From: JAFGIG01 sp964397545
GTDB lineage: Bacteria; SDB-A
DNA length: 64,000 nucleotides
Reading direction: 5' to 3'
Assembly (NCBI GenBank): GCA_964397545.1
Contig: CAYNIW010000006.1
Span: forward strand, 40,572-104,571
Both the position numbers and the translations under genes were made by a program. Within the stretch, counting starts at the first letter, position 1, and every line of letters starts with the position of its first letter. Under the pieces are notes generated by a model, which was given only the letters and a program-made list of their open reading frames with translations, ran no database searches and had not been told where the DNA came from. Positions 52,069 through 60,737 of the stretch are shown in pieces.

Positions 52069-53683
52069 ATTCCGTCGCTCTGATTTCCCTTATTACGGTG
52101 ACTTTTATCTGACCCGGATATTTAAGCTCTTTTTCGATTCTCGACGCCACTTCTCCGGATAAAACAATGGCTTCAGCGTCTGATATTTTCGAGGGTTCCA
52201 CTATAACTCTGAGCTCTCTGCCGGCTTGAAGGGCGAACACTTTCTCAACCCCTTCGATGTCTGCCGCTATGTCTTCAAGCTTCTCCACCCTTTCGAGATA
52301 CGCTTCGATGGTATCTCTTCTCGCGCCTGGTCTCGAACCGGATATCGCATCAGCCGCCTGGACGAGGACGGCTATTGGCGATATAGGCTCAGCTTCTTCA
52401 TGGTGTGACGCTATTGAATTGACCACGATGATGTCCTCGTTATATCTTCTCGCCAGATCGGCGCCGATAAGAGCGTGAGTCCCTTCAAGCGTGTGATCTG
52501 CGGCTTTGCCTATATCGTGAAGAAGTCCGCTCCTTCTTGCTATTGAAGCGTCGAGACCGAGTTCACCGGCCATCAGAGCCGCAAGATAAGCGACTTCTTT
52601 TGAATGCTGAAGGACATTCTGACCATAACTTGTTCTGTATCTGAGTCTTCCGAGATATCTCATTATCTCCGGATGAAAATTTGATATGCCGAGTTCGTTA
52701 ACCGTCTCTTCAGCAGTCTTCTTTATTATCTCGTCTATTTCTTTTTTCGCTTTTTCAATAACTACTTCTATCCTGCCGGGGTTAATCCTTCCGTCAGCCA
52801 CAAGTTTTTCCATTCCTATCCTCGCTATCTCTCTTCTTACAGGGTCAAACCCCGAGAGAGTTATCGCTTCAGGAGTGTCGTCTATTATTATCTCTACTCC
52901 CGTTAAATTCTCGAAAGACCTGATATTTCTTCCTTCCCTGCCTATAATCCTGCCTTTCATGTCCTCTGAAGGCAGGGGGACGACCGACACGGTGGACTCG
53001 ACTGTGTGGTCGGTCGCGCATCTTTGAATTGCGGAGACGACGATTTCCGCGGCTTCCTTGTCGGCTTCTTTGGACGCGTTATCTACAATTTTCTTAATCA
53101 TCTGGGCGGCTTCCTTCTTCACCTGCGTCTCGAGACTCAGAAGAAGTTCGCTTTTAGCTTCCTGAACCGTCATCCTCGATATTTTCTGCAGTCTATTGCT
53201 GATTTCTTTAAGTTCGTTGTCGAGTTTTTCGGATTTAAGCATAAGGGCTCTCTCTTTGACAACAAGGTCTTTTTCTTTTTTGACGAGTTCTCTTTCTTTA
53301 GAATTTACTGATTCCTGTTTTCTGTCGAGAGACGAAGTTCTGTCATTCAGCCTTTTTTCTGTCTGATACATGTCTCTTTGGAACTTCCGCTCTTTGGATT
53401 CGAGATCCGCCCTTGTCTTTGCCGCTTCTTCGCTGACTTCCAATCTGGCTGTTTTTTTGTAGGACTCAGCTTCGCCTTTGGCGTCCTCAATTATCTTGCG
53501 TGCCTGAGTTTTAGCGTCTTCAAGTCTGCTTTTTTGTATCTTCAGGCTCACCACGTAACCGAGCCAGAAAGTGATAATGCACAGAAAAAAACAAAGGATT
53601 ATTATCGGAAGAATCAAAACGAGCGGAATGTTGGAAATTCCGTTGTTTTGACCTACCAGCTGGGTCAAAAAACTTATATGCAC
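52058..53683 (-). CDS. rny: Ribonuclease Y
   Basis: The 541-residue endoribonuclease has a GTG start with AGGGAGG upstream. An N-terminal membrane helix (about residues 18-45) is followed by a long coiled coil (to about residue 190), a KH domain with GRIIGREGRNIRSFENLTG, and an HD domain with RSGLLHDIGKAADHTLEG and HHEEAEP. RNase Y initiates mRNA decay at the membrane in bacteria without RNase E. It is the first gene of the rny-ymdB-folD-xseA-metacaspase-alaS chain. Confidence 0.96.
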   Translation of the reverse strand: MHISFLTQLVGQNNGISNIPLVLILPIIILCFFLCIITFWLGYVVSLKIQKSRLEDAKTQARKIIEDAKGEAESYKKTARLEVSEEAAKTRADLESKERKFQRDMYQTEKRLNDRTSSLDRKQESVNSKERELVKKEKDLVVKERALMLKSEKLDNELKEISNRLQKISRMTVQEAKSELLLSLETQVKKEAAQMIKKIVDNASKEADKEAAEIVVSAIQRCATDHTVESTVSVVPLPSEDMKGRIIGREGRNIRSFENLTGVEIIIDDTPEAITLSGFDPVRREIARIGMEKLVADGRINPGRIEVVIEKAKKEIDEIIKKTAEETVNELGISNFHPEIMRYLGRLRYRTSYGQNVLQHSKEVAYLAALMAGELGLDASIARRSGLLHDIGKAADHTLEGTHALIGADLARRYNEDIIVVNSIASHHEEAEPISPIAVLVQAADAISGSRPGARRDTIEAYLERVEKLEDIAADIEGVEKVFALQAGRELRVIVEPSKISDAEAIVLSGEVASRIEKELKYPGQIKVTVIREIRATEYAK

Positions 53684-53880
53684 GAAATCCCTCCCTGCCG
53701 GGACGGGGAATACAGGTCAGAAAGAAATCGGGTGTCCTTCAGGTGCTAAATTCAGACGGCAAATAAGTCCTCAGCGGCTCAGAGCCGGGAGGAGATGACG
53801 CCGGAATTATTCCTATGCAGTTTCTCTTATCATTGAAAGTTTTAATTATAGAAAGAGAACGATTTCTTCTAAACAAGTAT
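53684..53880 (-). other. Leader between the RNA candidate and rny
   Basis: These about 200 nt lie between the structured RNA candidate and the rny start codon on the minus strand. Besides the rny RBS (about 53690-53698) I see a small hairpin CGGCT/AGCCG at 53775-53787 and GC-rich stretches around 53700-53716. I could not match it to a known riboswitch class and claim no function. Confidence 0.3.
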
Positions 53881-54095
53881 TCTTATCCCTTTATTACTGG
53901 AACCGGGATGCCGTGTGAAAGAAGAGTTTGAACCTTTATCAAAGTGGGTATCCTGCCTTGAGTTCGGAAAATCTCATTTAAGAGCTCGATCGTCCCGCAA
54001 GGGACTGGATTCCCTGCTAAAGGTTGTTGGCTCAAACAAAATCTATTCATCACAAACATCCCAGTGTCCGTTTCTTTAATACTCTTTTTTTCATC
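53880..54095 (-). ncRNA. Structured RNA candidate, 6S RNA (ssrS)-like
   Basis: Read on the minus strand, a long quasi-double-stranded RNA of about 185-215 nt can be drawn. The outer stem has ACTGGGATG (54065-54057) pairing with CATCCCGGT (53910-53902), then TGTG with CACA. A bubble follows (about 13 nt on one side and 9 nt on the other). The next stem is GTTTGAGCC with GGTTCAAAC (9 bp with one G-U). Further in are GGGAATCC/GGATACCC (one mismatch) and a terminal GTCCCTTGCGGGAC hairpin. A long rod with a large central bubble is the hallmark of 6S RNA, which binds sigma-70 holoenzyme. The 3' half (GGTTCAA ... GGCATC) echoes E. coli 6S. A good promoter precedes it. Ends are approximate. Confidence 0.5.
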
Positions 54096-54101
54096 AATGA
54101 C

Positions 54102-54130
54102 ATTTTATCAGATTTGATGAGCTAATTCAA
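54102..54130 (-). promoter_or_regulatory. Promoter of the 6S-like RNA candidate
   Basis: On the minus strand TTGAAT (54130-54125), a 17-nt spacer and TAAAAT (54107-54102) form a near-consensus promoter with no coding gene directly downstream. It predicts a 5' end near 54095. Confidence 0.65.
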
Positions 54131-54153
54131 TATCTGAAAAAAAGATGTTTTTT

Positions 54154-56109
54154 TCAATTCGAAAAGTCAGGAGGAGGAGGAGGAGCTATATCTTCATTCG
54201 TATTTTTAAAATAGCTTTTACCAAAATTAATAAGAGCTTTCTGCCGGTCTCGGAGCTGTTTTTTGAGAGTCTCTTCACCAATTCCGATTTTATAAGCCGC
54301 TTCTTTAAGCATTTTCCATTCTTCGTGGCTGACTCTGCCGTCGCTCAGAGCCATATCCATCAGATATGAAAGAAAAGCAGAACCTCTGACTTTGTCAGAA
54401 GGTATCTGCCATACGTGATTGCCATTTTCAACTCTTTCGACTATCTCGGCGGTCTGAGACAGCGGGACTCCGTGTTTCGATGCGAATTCGGCGAGTTTCT
54501 TCCTCTCTTTCTGGTCGGCGACTCCGTCGGCGAACATCATCGCCGCGAGAGCTTCTATTACAGCCGAAGGATTCTGCGGGAGATCAGTATTCGCTCTGCG
54601 CCTGTCTTCATCCCACCGGGCACGGTTGGAACTCGACCAGGAATAAAAATCTTTTATCTCACCTAAAATCCATGCTCTGCTTCCGTCGTTGAGGACAGTC
54701 CCGCAGTAAGGACATACATCGCTCGCGTCCCTTAACTCGGGAGCGCCGCAGTTAGGGCAATGAGAAGAGGAGAAAGAACCTGAAGGTGAAAACGCGTCGC
54801 TTCTTCTGAAAAGAGTGAAGACAGTGGATCTTATGGTTCTCGGGCCTGTCTGTTTTATCCTGCCCGTCGAAAGGTTTCTTTCTGCGAGGCTTCCGGACCA
54901 TTTGACAAGGACGTGAATCTTGTCGAATTTATCATTGGATTGAATCCATATAGTTTCTACTTTGCCGACCGCGGGGAATCTGTAATAGACGAGCGTATCT
55001 CCTTTTCTGCCGGCGTTTATCTGCGCCTCCAATTCTTTGTAAGATTCCGGAGACGCGACTTTCCTCAGATGAAGCGAATCGCCGGAGAAAAGCGCGGCCT
55101 GATACCTGTAAAAAACCACAGATGCCCTGTCTTCGATGTATTGAACCGAAAAATTCGGATCCTTTGAGGTTATCAGCTCCATCTGGAGGGCTGTCACTTG
55201 AGTCTTTTGCGGTTCCCATTCCTCTTCCTGGGTTATTTCGGAAAGTATCCAGTCGTATGCCGGACTCCTTATAAAAGCGTTGCATGCCTTGCACTTTCCG
55301 GCGTCGGTTATTTCAAGAGGAGCCGCGCAATTAGGACAATTCCCTTCAAAAGCTCCTTTTCCTGAAAGCGTCTTGACGTCGGCTTTTCTCAAAAATGTCC
55401 AGATTTCAGTGAAAGTTTCGGTCACAGTGCTTCCCGGAAGAGTTTTCCCCGTTTTAAGGTCTTTTTTATAGTCCTTTGCTTTGGCGGTAATGGCAAAATG
55501 CAGTGTGTCGAAATAGTCGTCTGAAGAAAGCGCTATCAGTTCGACTTTGCGGACGGTGACATTTTCCATGATGTTTCTCCAGCCTTCGGCTTTCTGCATC
55601 TGGATCTGAAGAGAGAATCTCTCGTTGACTCCGTCTGAAATAAAAGGAACGACCTTTTTCAAATCCTGCGCGCTCCAAGCGTTTTGGACGGCGACGAAAG
55701 CCGTCGAGATTCTAGTCTTGAGAGCCTCCAGGGAAAATTTCTCGTCCTTCATTTTCAAACGAGCGATATCCGAATCGTTTGTGCTGTTCCTGACGGCCCT
55801 GGTAGATTTTTTCAGCTTCCTGTCGGTAATGGCTCCGGATGTTTTAACTTTGGAAAATATCGCCGCTGCTATTATGAAAAGAGTCAGCGGTATGCCGATG
55901 CAGGGATATTTGATTATAAGCCATATAAGACAAACAATCAGCTCTCCACCGCCGCCACCGCCACCGCTGCCGCCGCCGCCGAAAGACCCCCCTCCTCCAC
56001 CGCCGCCGCCGTATGATTCACCGCCTCCGGCTCTGGATAAAAGAACGGGACTGCCCAAAAAAACAAAAAAGGCGGCAATAAGCAAAAAAGCGGTTATCTT
56101 TCTCTTCAT
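54154..56109 (-). CDS. Membrane protein with Gly-rich region, two Tim44-like domains with zinc ribbons, and TerB domain
   Basis: The 651-residue protein begins with a signal-like helix (TAFLLIAAFFVFLGSPVLL). Then come an extreme glycine stretch (about residues 28-55) and a membrane helix (about 57-90). Two copies of a Tim44-like alpha/beta domain follow (about 115-250 and 315-430; compare VRKVELIALSSDDYFDTLHF with VGKVETIWIQSNDKFDKIHV), each followed by a ribbon (CPNCAAPLEI and CPNCGAPELRDASDVCPYCG). The C-terminus (about 530-635) is a TerB-like helical domain (LAAMMFADGVADQKERKKLA and LMDMALSDGRVSHEEWKML). Similar Tim44-TerB proteins are common but uncharacterised. It lies 63 nt after guaA on the same strand. 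Confidence 0.82.
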   Translation of the reverse strand: MKRKITAFLLIAAFFVFLGSPVLLSRAGGGESYGGGGGGGGSFGGGGSGGGGGGGELIVCLIWLIIKYPCIGIPLTLFIIAAAIFSKVKTSGAITDRKLKKSTRAVRNSTNDSDIARLKMKDEKFSLEALKTRISTAFVAVQNAWSAQDLKKVVPFISDGVNERFSLQIQMQKAEGWRNIMENVTVRKVELIALSSDDYFDTLHFAITAKAKDYKKDLKTGKTLPGSTVTETFTEIWTFLRKADVKTLSGKGAFEGNCPNCAAPLEITDAGKCKACNAFIRSPAYDWILSEITQEEEWEPQKTQVTALQMELITSKDPNFSVQYIEDRASVVFYRYQAALFSGDSLHLRKVASPESYKELEAQINAGRKGDTLVYYRFPAVGKVETIWIQSNDKFDKIHVLVKWSGSLAERNLSTGRIKQTGPRTIRSTVFTLFRRSDAFSPSGSFSSSHCPNCGAPELRDASDVCPYCGTVLNDGSRAWILGEIKDFYSWSSSNRARWDEDRRRANTDLPQNPSAVIEALAAMMFADGVADQKERKKLAEFASKHGVPLSQTAEIVERVENGNHVWQIPSDKVRGSAFLSYLMDMALSDGRVSHEEWKMLKEAAYKIGIGEETLKKQLRDRQKALINFGKSYFKNTNEDIAPPPPPDFSN

Positions 56110-56172
56110 TTTTCCTCCATCAGCCTTTGGACGACAGCGCTTTATGAACCCGGATGAACTCTTCTTTCAAAT

Positions 56173-57978
56173 CTACTCCCACTCTATTGTCGCGGGAGGT
56201 TTTGACGAAAGATCGAAAGCCGTATATATAATTCCCTCGTCTTTTAAGGAATCCGCGAGTTCGTCCATGAATTCTTTTTTTAATATGTAAGGTTTGGCGG
56301 TCATGCCTCTCAAAGACACGACCGGCCTGACGACAACTATCTCGGCTTCTTTCCCGTCGGCAATTACCGGAAGCAATATGACGGGCATCTGCCAGATTTC
56401 TCCGTATATATTGTGCTTTTCGAGAAGTTTATTGGCTTTTTTGTCTGCTTTCCTCAGAATTTTGAGCCTTTCCGGAGTCACGAAAGCTTTTCTTGGTGAA
56501 AATCTCGGAATTTTCTTCAAGCCGTGGATCCAAATAGCCCTGTTTATGCCTTTGACGGCTCTGAATATAACATTGGCGCAGAAAACCGCTTTTTCGAGGG
56601 TTTGTTTTTCCGAACGGAGAACAGCCGTGTATTCATAACTCCGGAGGTCGCCTTTCACGCCGACGGATTTTATCGGCAGAAGTTCCTTCTCAAAGTTTTC
56701 TGTCGCGAGTGACAGCAGTTCATATCTTGTTTTTTCGTATTCTCCTTCTACCAGGATGCCGTCTGAACAGATACATCTCACTCCGAGCCCCGGACCGGGA
56801 AAAGGATGCCTGTCAAGAAACTCGGACGGTATTCCGAGGTGTCTGCCGAGATTTCTAACTTCGATTTTGTAGAGATCTTTCAGAGGTTCCACTACCCTGC
56901 CGTTTTCAATCATTTCTTCAATCAAAGGAATTCTGTTGTGATGAGTTTTTATCCTGCTCGCGTGTTTCGTCCCGCCGGTCTCGATTCTGTCCGGATATAT
57001 CGTCCCCTGTCCGAGAAGGGCTCCACTGCCGGAAACCTCGTCCATGATGGGGCTGACAACTTGGATAAAAGCCTCGCCTATCAATCTTCTTTTTTCTTCA
57101 GGATCGCTGACGCCCTGAAGTCCGGTGATGAATTTTTCCGACGCGTCAATTAATTTCATTCTTCCGAGAAGGCCCTGCTTTTCAAAAAGAGCCATGACTT
57201 CACTGCTCTCGTTTTCACGCATGAGGCCTGTGTCAATGTGTATGAACTGAAGTCTCTCCGAAGGCAGGAATTTTGCGAGTAATACCGCCGCAACCGTAGA
57301 GTCCACGCCGCCGCTGACGAGCATGACAGTGTCTTTTTCTGACGCGGATTCTTTGACTATACTCTCCGCGCTTTCGAGAACGGCTTTTTGATCCCAGGAC
57401 TTTTCACAGCCGCAAATGTCCAATACGAAGTTTTCAATCATTTTTAAGCCGTTGGGCGTATCGTCAACTTCCGGATGAAACTGAAAGCCGAAATGTTTCG
57501 ATTCTGAGTGCTGGAGCGCCGAAAATCTCTGAACTTCTCCCGACGGAGACACGGAAACTCCTATCTCCTCCATATCGCCGGGGTGCACCACAGCATCACC
57601 GTGACTCATCCAGACCGTTTCTTCTTCTGAAAGCCCTGAAAAAATCTTTGTTTTTTTAGTTATTCTCAATACGCTCGAACCGTATTCCTGCCCCTTGTTT
57701 TCTATCTTTCCGCCGTGGAATTTAGCTATCTCCTGATGCCCGAAACAGAATCCCAGGACAGGAATACCGCTTTTTAGTATTTCCCTGTCCAGCGCGAGTT
57801 CATTTTGCGAGCTCAGAGCAGGGCTTCCGGATAATATTATCCCTTTGAACTGAAACATTGAATCAATATCCTTAACCGGGTCGAGGATTTCTGAATAGAC
57901 GCCTGTCTCTCTCACTTTTGTCGCTATCAGGTGGGCGTATTGCCCTCCGAGATCTACCACGGCAATTTTATCAGGCAC
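56173..57978 (-). CDS. guaA: GMP synthase (glutamine-hydrolysing), long eukaryote-like form
   Basis: GuaA converts XMP to GMP. The 601-residue protein has the class I amidotransferase domain (nucleophile in PVLGFCFGHQEIA, FQFHPEVDDT) and the ATP-pyrophosphatase P-loop VSGGVDSTVAAVLL. The C-terminal dimerisation domain is unusual. After SVGVKGDLRSYEYTAVLR it has an extra segment, FVTPERLKILRKADKKANKL and IWQMPVILLPV, before the common end SSKPPATIEWE. Ordinary bacterial GuaA is about 515-525 residues and lacks this. The segment matches the inserted region of human-type GMPS in order and motif (QMPVIL). The start is 45 nt from the divergent ABC gene. Confidence 0.95.
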   Translation of the reverse strand: MPDKIAVVDLGGQYAHLIATKVRETGVYSEILDPVKDIDSMFQFKGIILSGSPALSSQNELALDREILKSGIPVLGFCFGHQEIAKFHGGKIENKGQEYGSSVLRITKKTKIFSGLSEEETVWMSHGDAVVHPGDMEEIGVSVSPSGEVQRFSALQHSESKHFGFQFHPEVDDTPNGLKMIENFVLDICGCEKSWDQKAVLESAESIVKESASEKDTVMLVSGGVDSTVAAVLLAKFLPSERLQFIHIDTGLMRENESSEVMALFEKQGLLGRMKLIDASEKFITGLQGVSDPEEKRRLIGEAFIQVVSPIMDEVSGSGALLGQGTIYPDRIETGGTKHASRIKTHHNRIPLIEEMIENGRVVEPLKDLYKIEVRNLGRHLGIPSEFLDRHPFPGPGLGVRCICSDGILVEGEYEKTRYELLSLATENFEKELLPIKSVGVKGDLRSYEYTAVLRSEKQTLEKAVFCANVIFRAVKGINRAIWIHGLKKIPRFSPRKAFVTPERLKILRKADKKANKLLEKHNIYGEIWQMPVILLPVIADGKEAEIVVVRPVVSLRGMTAKPYILKKEFMDELADSLKDEGIIYTAFDLSSKPPATIEWE

Positions 57979-58023
57979 AATTTCCCCTTTTCTTTTTTTT
58001 CTTCCCGTGCTAACTGCAGTTCT

Positions 58024-59136
58024 ATGAAATTAGTATCAGAAAATATATCATTTTCATGGGATAAAGGAAAATTGTTATCCGGAATCGCCTTTGAACTTGC
58101 CCAGGGAGATATAATTTCATTGTCAGGGGAAATGGCATCCGGAAAAAGCACTTTGCTCTTTCTGCTCTCGGGTTTGCTTGAACCTGCCTCCGGAAAAGTT
58201 CGCTGTATGGAAGAAAGCGGAAATGCTCATAAAACAGAGGATTTCACGGGACTCATCCGGCAGGAGATCATCAACCAAATAGCTTTCTCTTCCTCTTGCA
58301 AAGAGCTCAGATTCAGCGCGGCTCTGAAAAGAGAGGGACATTCCAAAACTCCAAAAGATATCAAGGATATCCAAGAGGAATGGTCTCTCCGAAGTGAGGC
58401 GACTTACAAAATGAGTTATTTCGAACTTCTCAAACTTTTTTCAGCCGGTTTTATTCTTTCGGGAAAAAAATTCATACTCTTCGACGAGGTTTTCGTCAAC
58501 CTGTCCTCTTCAGAGAGAGATTTTGTGGTTCAAAAACTTGCTGAAAACCGCGTAGGCGCTCTTTTCGTCACTCAGTTTCCATGTTTTTTCAAAGGGGTGT
58601 CAAAAAAACACTTCCATCTCGGCGGGGAGGAACTGAAGGAAAAAGACTTATCCGATTTTTCCCCTGTTCACGAAAATCAACTCAGAGAGTTATTCCAAAA
58701 TACCGCGTGTATTTTCGAGGGTTCTGATGCAGGTTTGAGAGAAATAATGAAAGATTTTTTGAGTCAAAAATCAAAGGTTTCATATCTGCCTAATTATTCC
58801 GAAAGGCTTTTTTTCTATGGTGATATTAAAAAAGAACTGTCATGGAGAGGAATTGAACCTGATAAATTCAGCGAAAAGCTAAAATCTTCGGGATTAGATG
58901 AAAAAATTACAGAAAAAAATCCTTTCCAAATGTCATCGGGTCAGAGGCGGACTGTTGCCGCCTGTTTCGCTTTTTGCCGAGAACCTGAAGCTGTTTTCAT
59001 AGAAAATCCTCTCCTGCATTTCGACTCTCGAAGGCTCTCGTGGCTCGCAGATGAACTCTCTTGTTTGGTTTCAGACGGCGGAAAAGTCTTCTATTCCTCC
59101 CCGCAGGGCGATTTAAAAAATTATTCATTTTCATAG
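58024..59136 (+). CDS. Tandem ABC ATPase with complementary degenerate halves (ECF/CbiO-like)
   Basis: The ATG at 58024 starts a clean ABC N-terminus (MKLVSENISFSW); an upstream in-frame start at 57931 would run through guaA. The 370-residue product holds two half-length ABC domains. The first (about 1-215) has Walker A GEMASGKSTLLFLL and a Walker B-like FILFDEVFVNL, but its signature is degenerate (MSYFELLKL). The second (about 235-370) lacks Walker A but has the signature QMSSGQRRTVAACFA and Walker B-like AVFIENPLLHFD. Together they could form a single composite nucleotide site. No membrane permease gene is adjacent. ECF vitamin transporters use similar tandem ATPases, and the next gene pair makes pyridoxal phosphate. 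Confidence 0.75.
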   Translation: MKLVSENISFSWDKGKLLSGIAFELAQGDIISLSGEMASGKSTLLFLLSGLLEPASGKVRCMEESGNAHKTEDFTGLIRQEIINQIAFSSSCKELRFSAALKREGHSKTPKDIKDIQEEWSLRSEATYKMSYFELLKLFSAGFILSGKKFILFDEVFVNLSSSERDFVVQKLAENRVGALFVTQFPCFFKGVSKKHFHLGGEELKEKDLSDFSPVHENQLRELFQNTACIFEGSDAGLREIMKDFLSQKSKVSYLPNYSERLFFYGDIKKELSWRGIEPDKFSEKLKSSGLDEKITEKNPFQMSSGQRRTVAACFAFCREPEAVFIENPLLHFDSRRLSWLADELSCLVSDGGKVFYSSPQGDLKNYSFS

Positions 59137-59156
59137 AAAATTTGACTCCCTTTGAT

Positions 59157-59185
59157 TTGACCTTTATCCGTGATATATATATAAT
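59157..59185 (+). promoter_or_regulatory. Promoter of pdxST
   Basis: TTGACC (59157-59162), a 17-nt spacer and a perfect TATAAT (59180-59185) lie 46 nt upstream of the pdxS ATG, which has a strong AGGAGG at 59221-59226. Confidence 0.75.
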
Positions 59186-59230
59186 TGCCGTTGTTTTCAA
59201 ATAAAAATTTTTTATTTTCCAGGAGGTCAA

Positions 59231-60106
59231 ATGACTGAAATAAAACTAAAAACAGGCCTCGCCGATATGCTTAAAGGCGGAGTCATAATGGACGTCACGG
59301 ACGCGAAACAGGCGTCTATCGCGCAGGAAGCCGGAGCCGTTGCCGTGATGGCTCTCGAGAGAGTTCCTGCGGACATAAGGGCTTCGGGAGGAGTCGCCAG
59401 GATGGCGAGCATAAAAAAAATCAAGGAAATCATGGAAAAAGTTGACATCCCCGTAATGGCAAAATGCAGAATAGGTCATTTCGCCGAAGCCCAGATTCTC
59501 CAGGCTTTGGGAGTGGATTTCATAGACGAATCTGAAGTTCTGACTCCGGCCGACGACAAATTTCACGTTGACAAGCACGCCTTCGACGTTCCTTTCGTCT
59601 GCGGATGCAGAAACCTCGGAGAAGCCCTCAGGAGAATTGGAGAAGGAGCCGCGCTGATAAGGACAAAAGGCGAAGCAGGCACAGGCGATATCGTTCACGC
59701 GGTCAGGCACATGAGGACAGTCCAGCAGGAAATAAAAATTTTGACAACTCTCAGGGACGATGAAATCATGGCGAAATCCAAAGAACTTGGCGCTCCTTAT
59801 TCACTTGTAAGGTTAGTTGCCGAAAAAGGAAAACTTCCCGTTCCGAATTTCGCCGCCGGCGGAGTGGCAACGCCGGCTGACGCTTCGCTGATGATGCAGT
59901 TGGGAGCGGAAAGCGTTTTTGTGGGCTCGGGAATTTTCAAGTCTTCAGATCCTGAAAAGAGGGCGAGAGCGATAGTTCTGGCCGTCACTCATTACAAGGA
60001 CCCGAAAACTCTCGCCGAGATATCCGAAGAACTCGGCGAAGGCATGAGGGGGATAGATTCTTCTAAAATATCCCCCGAAGATGAACTCCAGTCCAGGGGA
60101 TGGTAA
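59231..60106 (+). CDS. pdxS: Pyridoxal 5'-phosphate synthase, PdxS subunit
   Basis: The 291-residue TIM-barrel PdxS makes PLP from ribose 5-phosphate, glyceraldehyde 3-phosphate and ammonia. Conserved blocks are present: GLADMLKGGVIMDV, AVMALERVPADIRASGGVARM, the catalytic lysines in PVMAKCRIGHF and LIRTKGEAGTGD, and NFAAGGVATPADASLMMQLGAESVFVGSGIFKS (seen in pieces). The partner glutaminase gene overlaps by 7 nt. It has its own promoter and serves the PLP enzymes seen elsewhere in the window (kbl, the fusion gene). Confidence 0.97.
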   Translation: MTEIKLKTGLADMLKGGVIMDVTDAKQASIAQEAGAVAVMALERVPADIRASGGVARMASIKKIKEIMEKVDIPVMAKCRIGHFAEAQILQALGVDFIDESEVLTPADDKFHVDKHAFDVPFVCGCRNLGEALRRIGEGAALIRTKGEAGTGDIVHAVRHMRTVQQEIKILTTLRDDEIMAKSKELGAPYSLVRLVAEKGKLPVPNFAAGGVATPADASLMMQLGAESVFVGSGIFKSSDPEKRARAIVLAVTHYKDPKTLAEISEELGEGMRGIDSSKISPEDELQSRGW

Positions 60107-60723
60107 AAAACATCGTCGTAGTCGCCTTGCAGGGAGACTACGAATCTCACTCTGAAAAAGCGAAAAGATTTTTCAAAGATTCAGATATTTTTTTCGCAAA
60201 AAAACCCGAAGATTTTCCGGAAAACGTTGATTTAATAATTTTACCCGGAGGCGAATCTTCGGCTATTTCTCTTTTGTCAAAACTGACAGGCATTGACAAG
60301 AAAATTATCTCCGAAGCCGAAAAGGGGACTTTTGTCCTCGGAACCTGCGCAGGGTGTATTCTGCTCTCGGAAAAAATAAAAAATCCCGGAAGAGCTGAGC
60401 CGTGGAGACTCATAGAAATAGAGGTTGAACGAAACGCCTACGGGAGGCAGATAGATTCATCGGTTAGAACCCTCTTTATCAGGGAACCTTGGTCAAAACT
60501 CGCTGGAAAAGACACCGCCGATGGAGTTTTCATCAGGGCGCCGAAAATAACCGCAACGGGAAAAAACGCCCAAATAATCGCCGAATGCGAAGGNNNNNNN
60601 NNNNNNNNNNNNNNNNNNNNNNNNNNNNNNNNNNNNNNNNNNNNNNNNNNNNNNNNNNNNNNNNNNNNNNNNNNNNNNNNNNNNNNNNNNNNNATAAATT
60701 ATTTTAGTAAAAATAACATCTAA
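60100..60723 (+). CDS. pdxT: PdxT glutaminase subunit of PLP synthase, interrupted by an assembly gap
   Basis: Residues 1 to about 164 are readable: VVALQGDYESHSEKAKRF, LILPGGESSAISLL, the nucleophile in LGTCAGCILLSEK and VFIRAPKITATG. PdxT hydrolyses glutamine and channels ammonia to PdxS. The 100-N gap removes the region that should hold the catalytic His-Glu pair (HPEL). If the gap is taken as exactly 100 nt, the frame after it reads INYFSKNNI and stops. This resembles the usual His-x-Tyr-Phe end, so the true gap may be close to 100 nt or a multiple of 3 away. Confidence 0.9.
   Translation: MVKNIVVVALQGDYESHSEKAKRFFKDSDIFFAKKPEDFPENVDLIILPGGESSAISLLSKLTGIDKKIISEAEKGTFVLGTCAGCILLSEKIKNPGRAEPWRLIEIEVERNAYGRQIDSSVRTLFIREPWSKLAGKDTADGVFIRAPKITATGKNAQIIAECEXXXXXXXXXXXXXXXXXXXXXXXXXXXXXXXXXXINYFSKNNI
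60594..60693. other. Assembly gap (100 N)
   Basis: Exactly 100 undetermined bases, the conventional filler for a scaffold join of unknown length, lie inside pdxT. Genes on either side may not be truly adjacent unless the pdxT tail reading is right. Confidence 0.99.
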
Positions 60724-60737
60724 GAAAAAGGTGAAAA

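Noticed and set aside
53684..53860. Cobalamin, TPP or SAM riboswitch before rny
   Set aside because: The conserved core sequences of these classes are absent and rny is not a typical target.
55625..56290. Plus-strand frame with a proline-rich stretch opposite the Tim44/TerB gene
   Set aside because: The prolines are simply the complement of the Gly-rich region (GGC/GGA runs) of the real gene on the minus strand.
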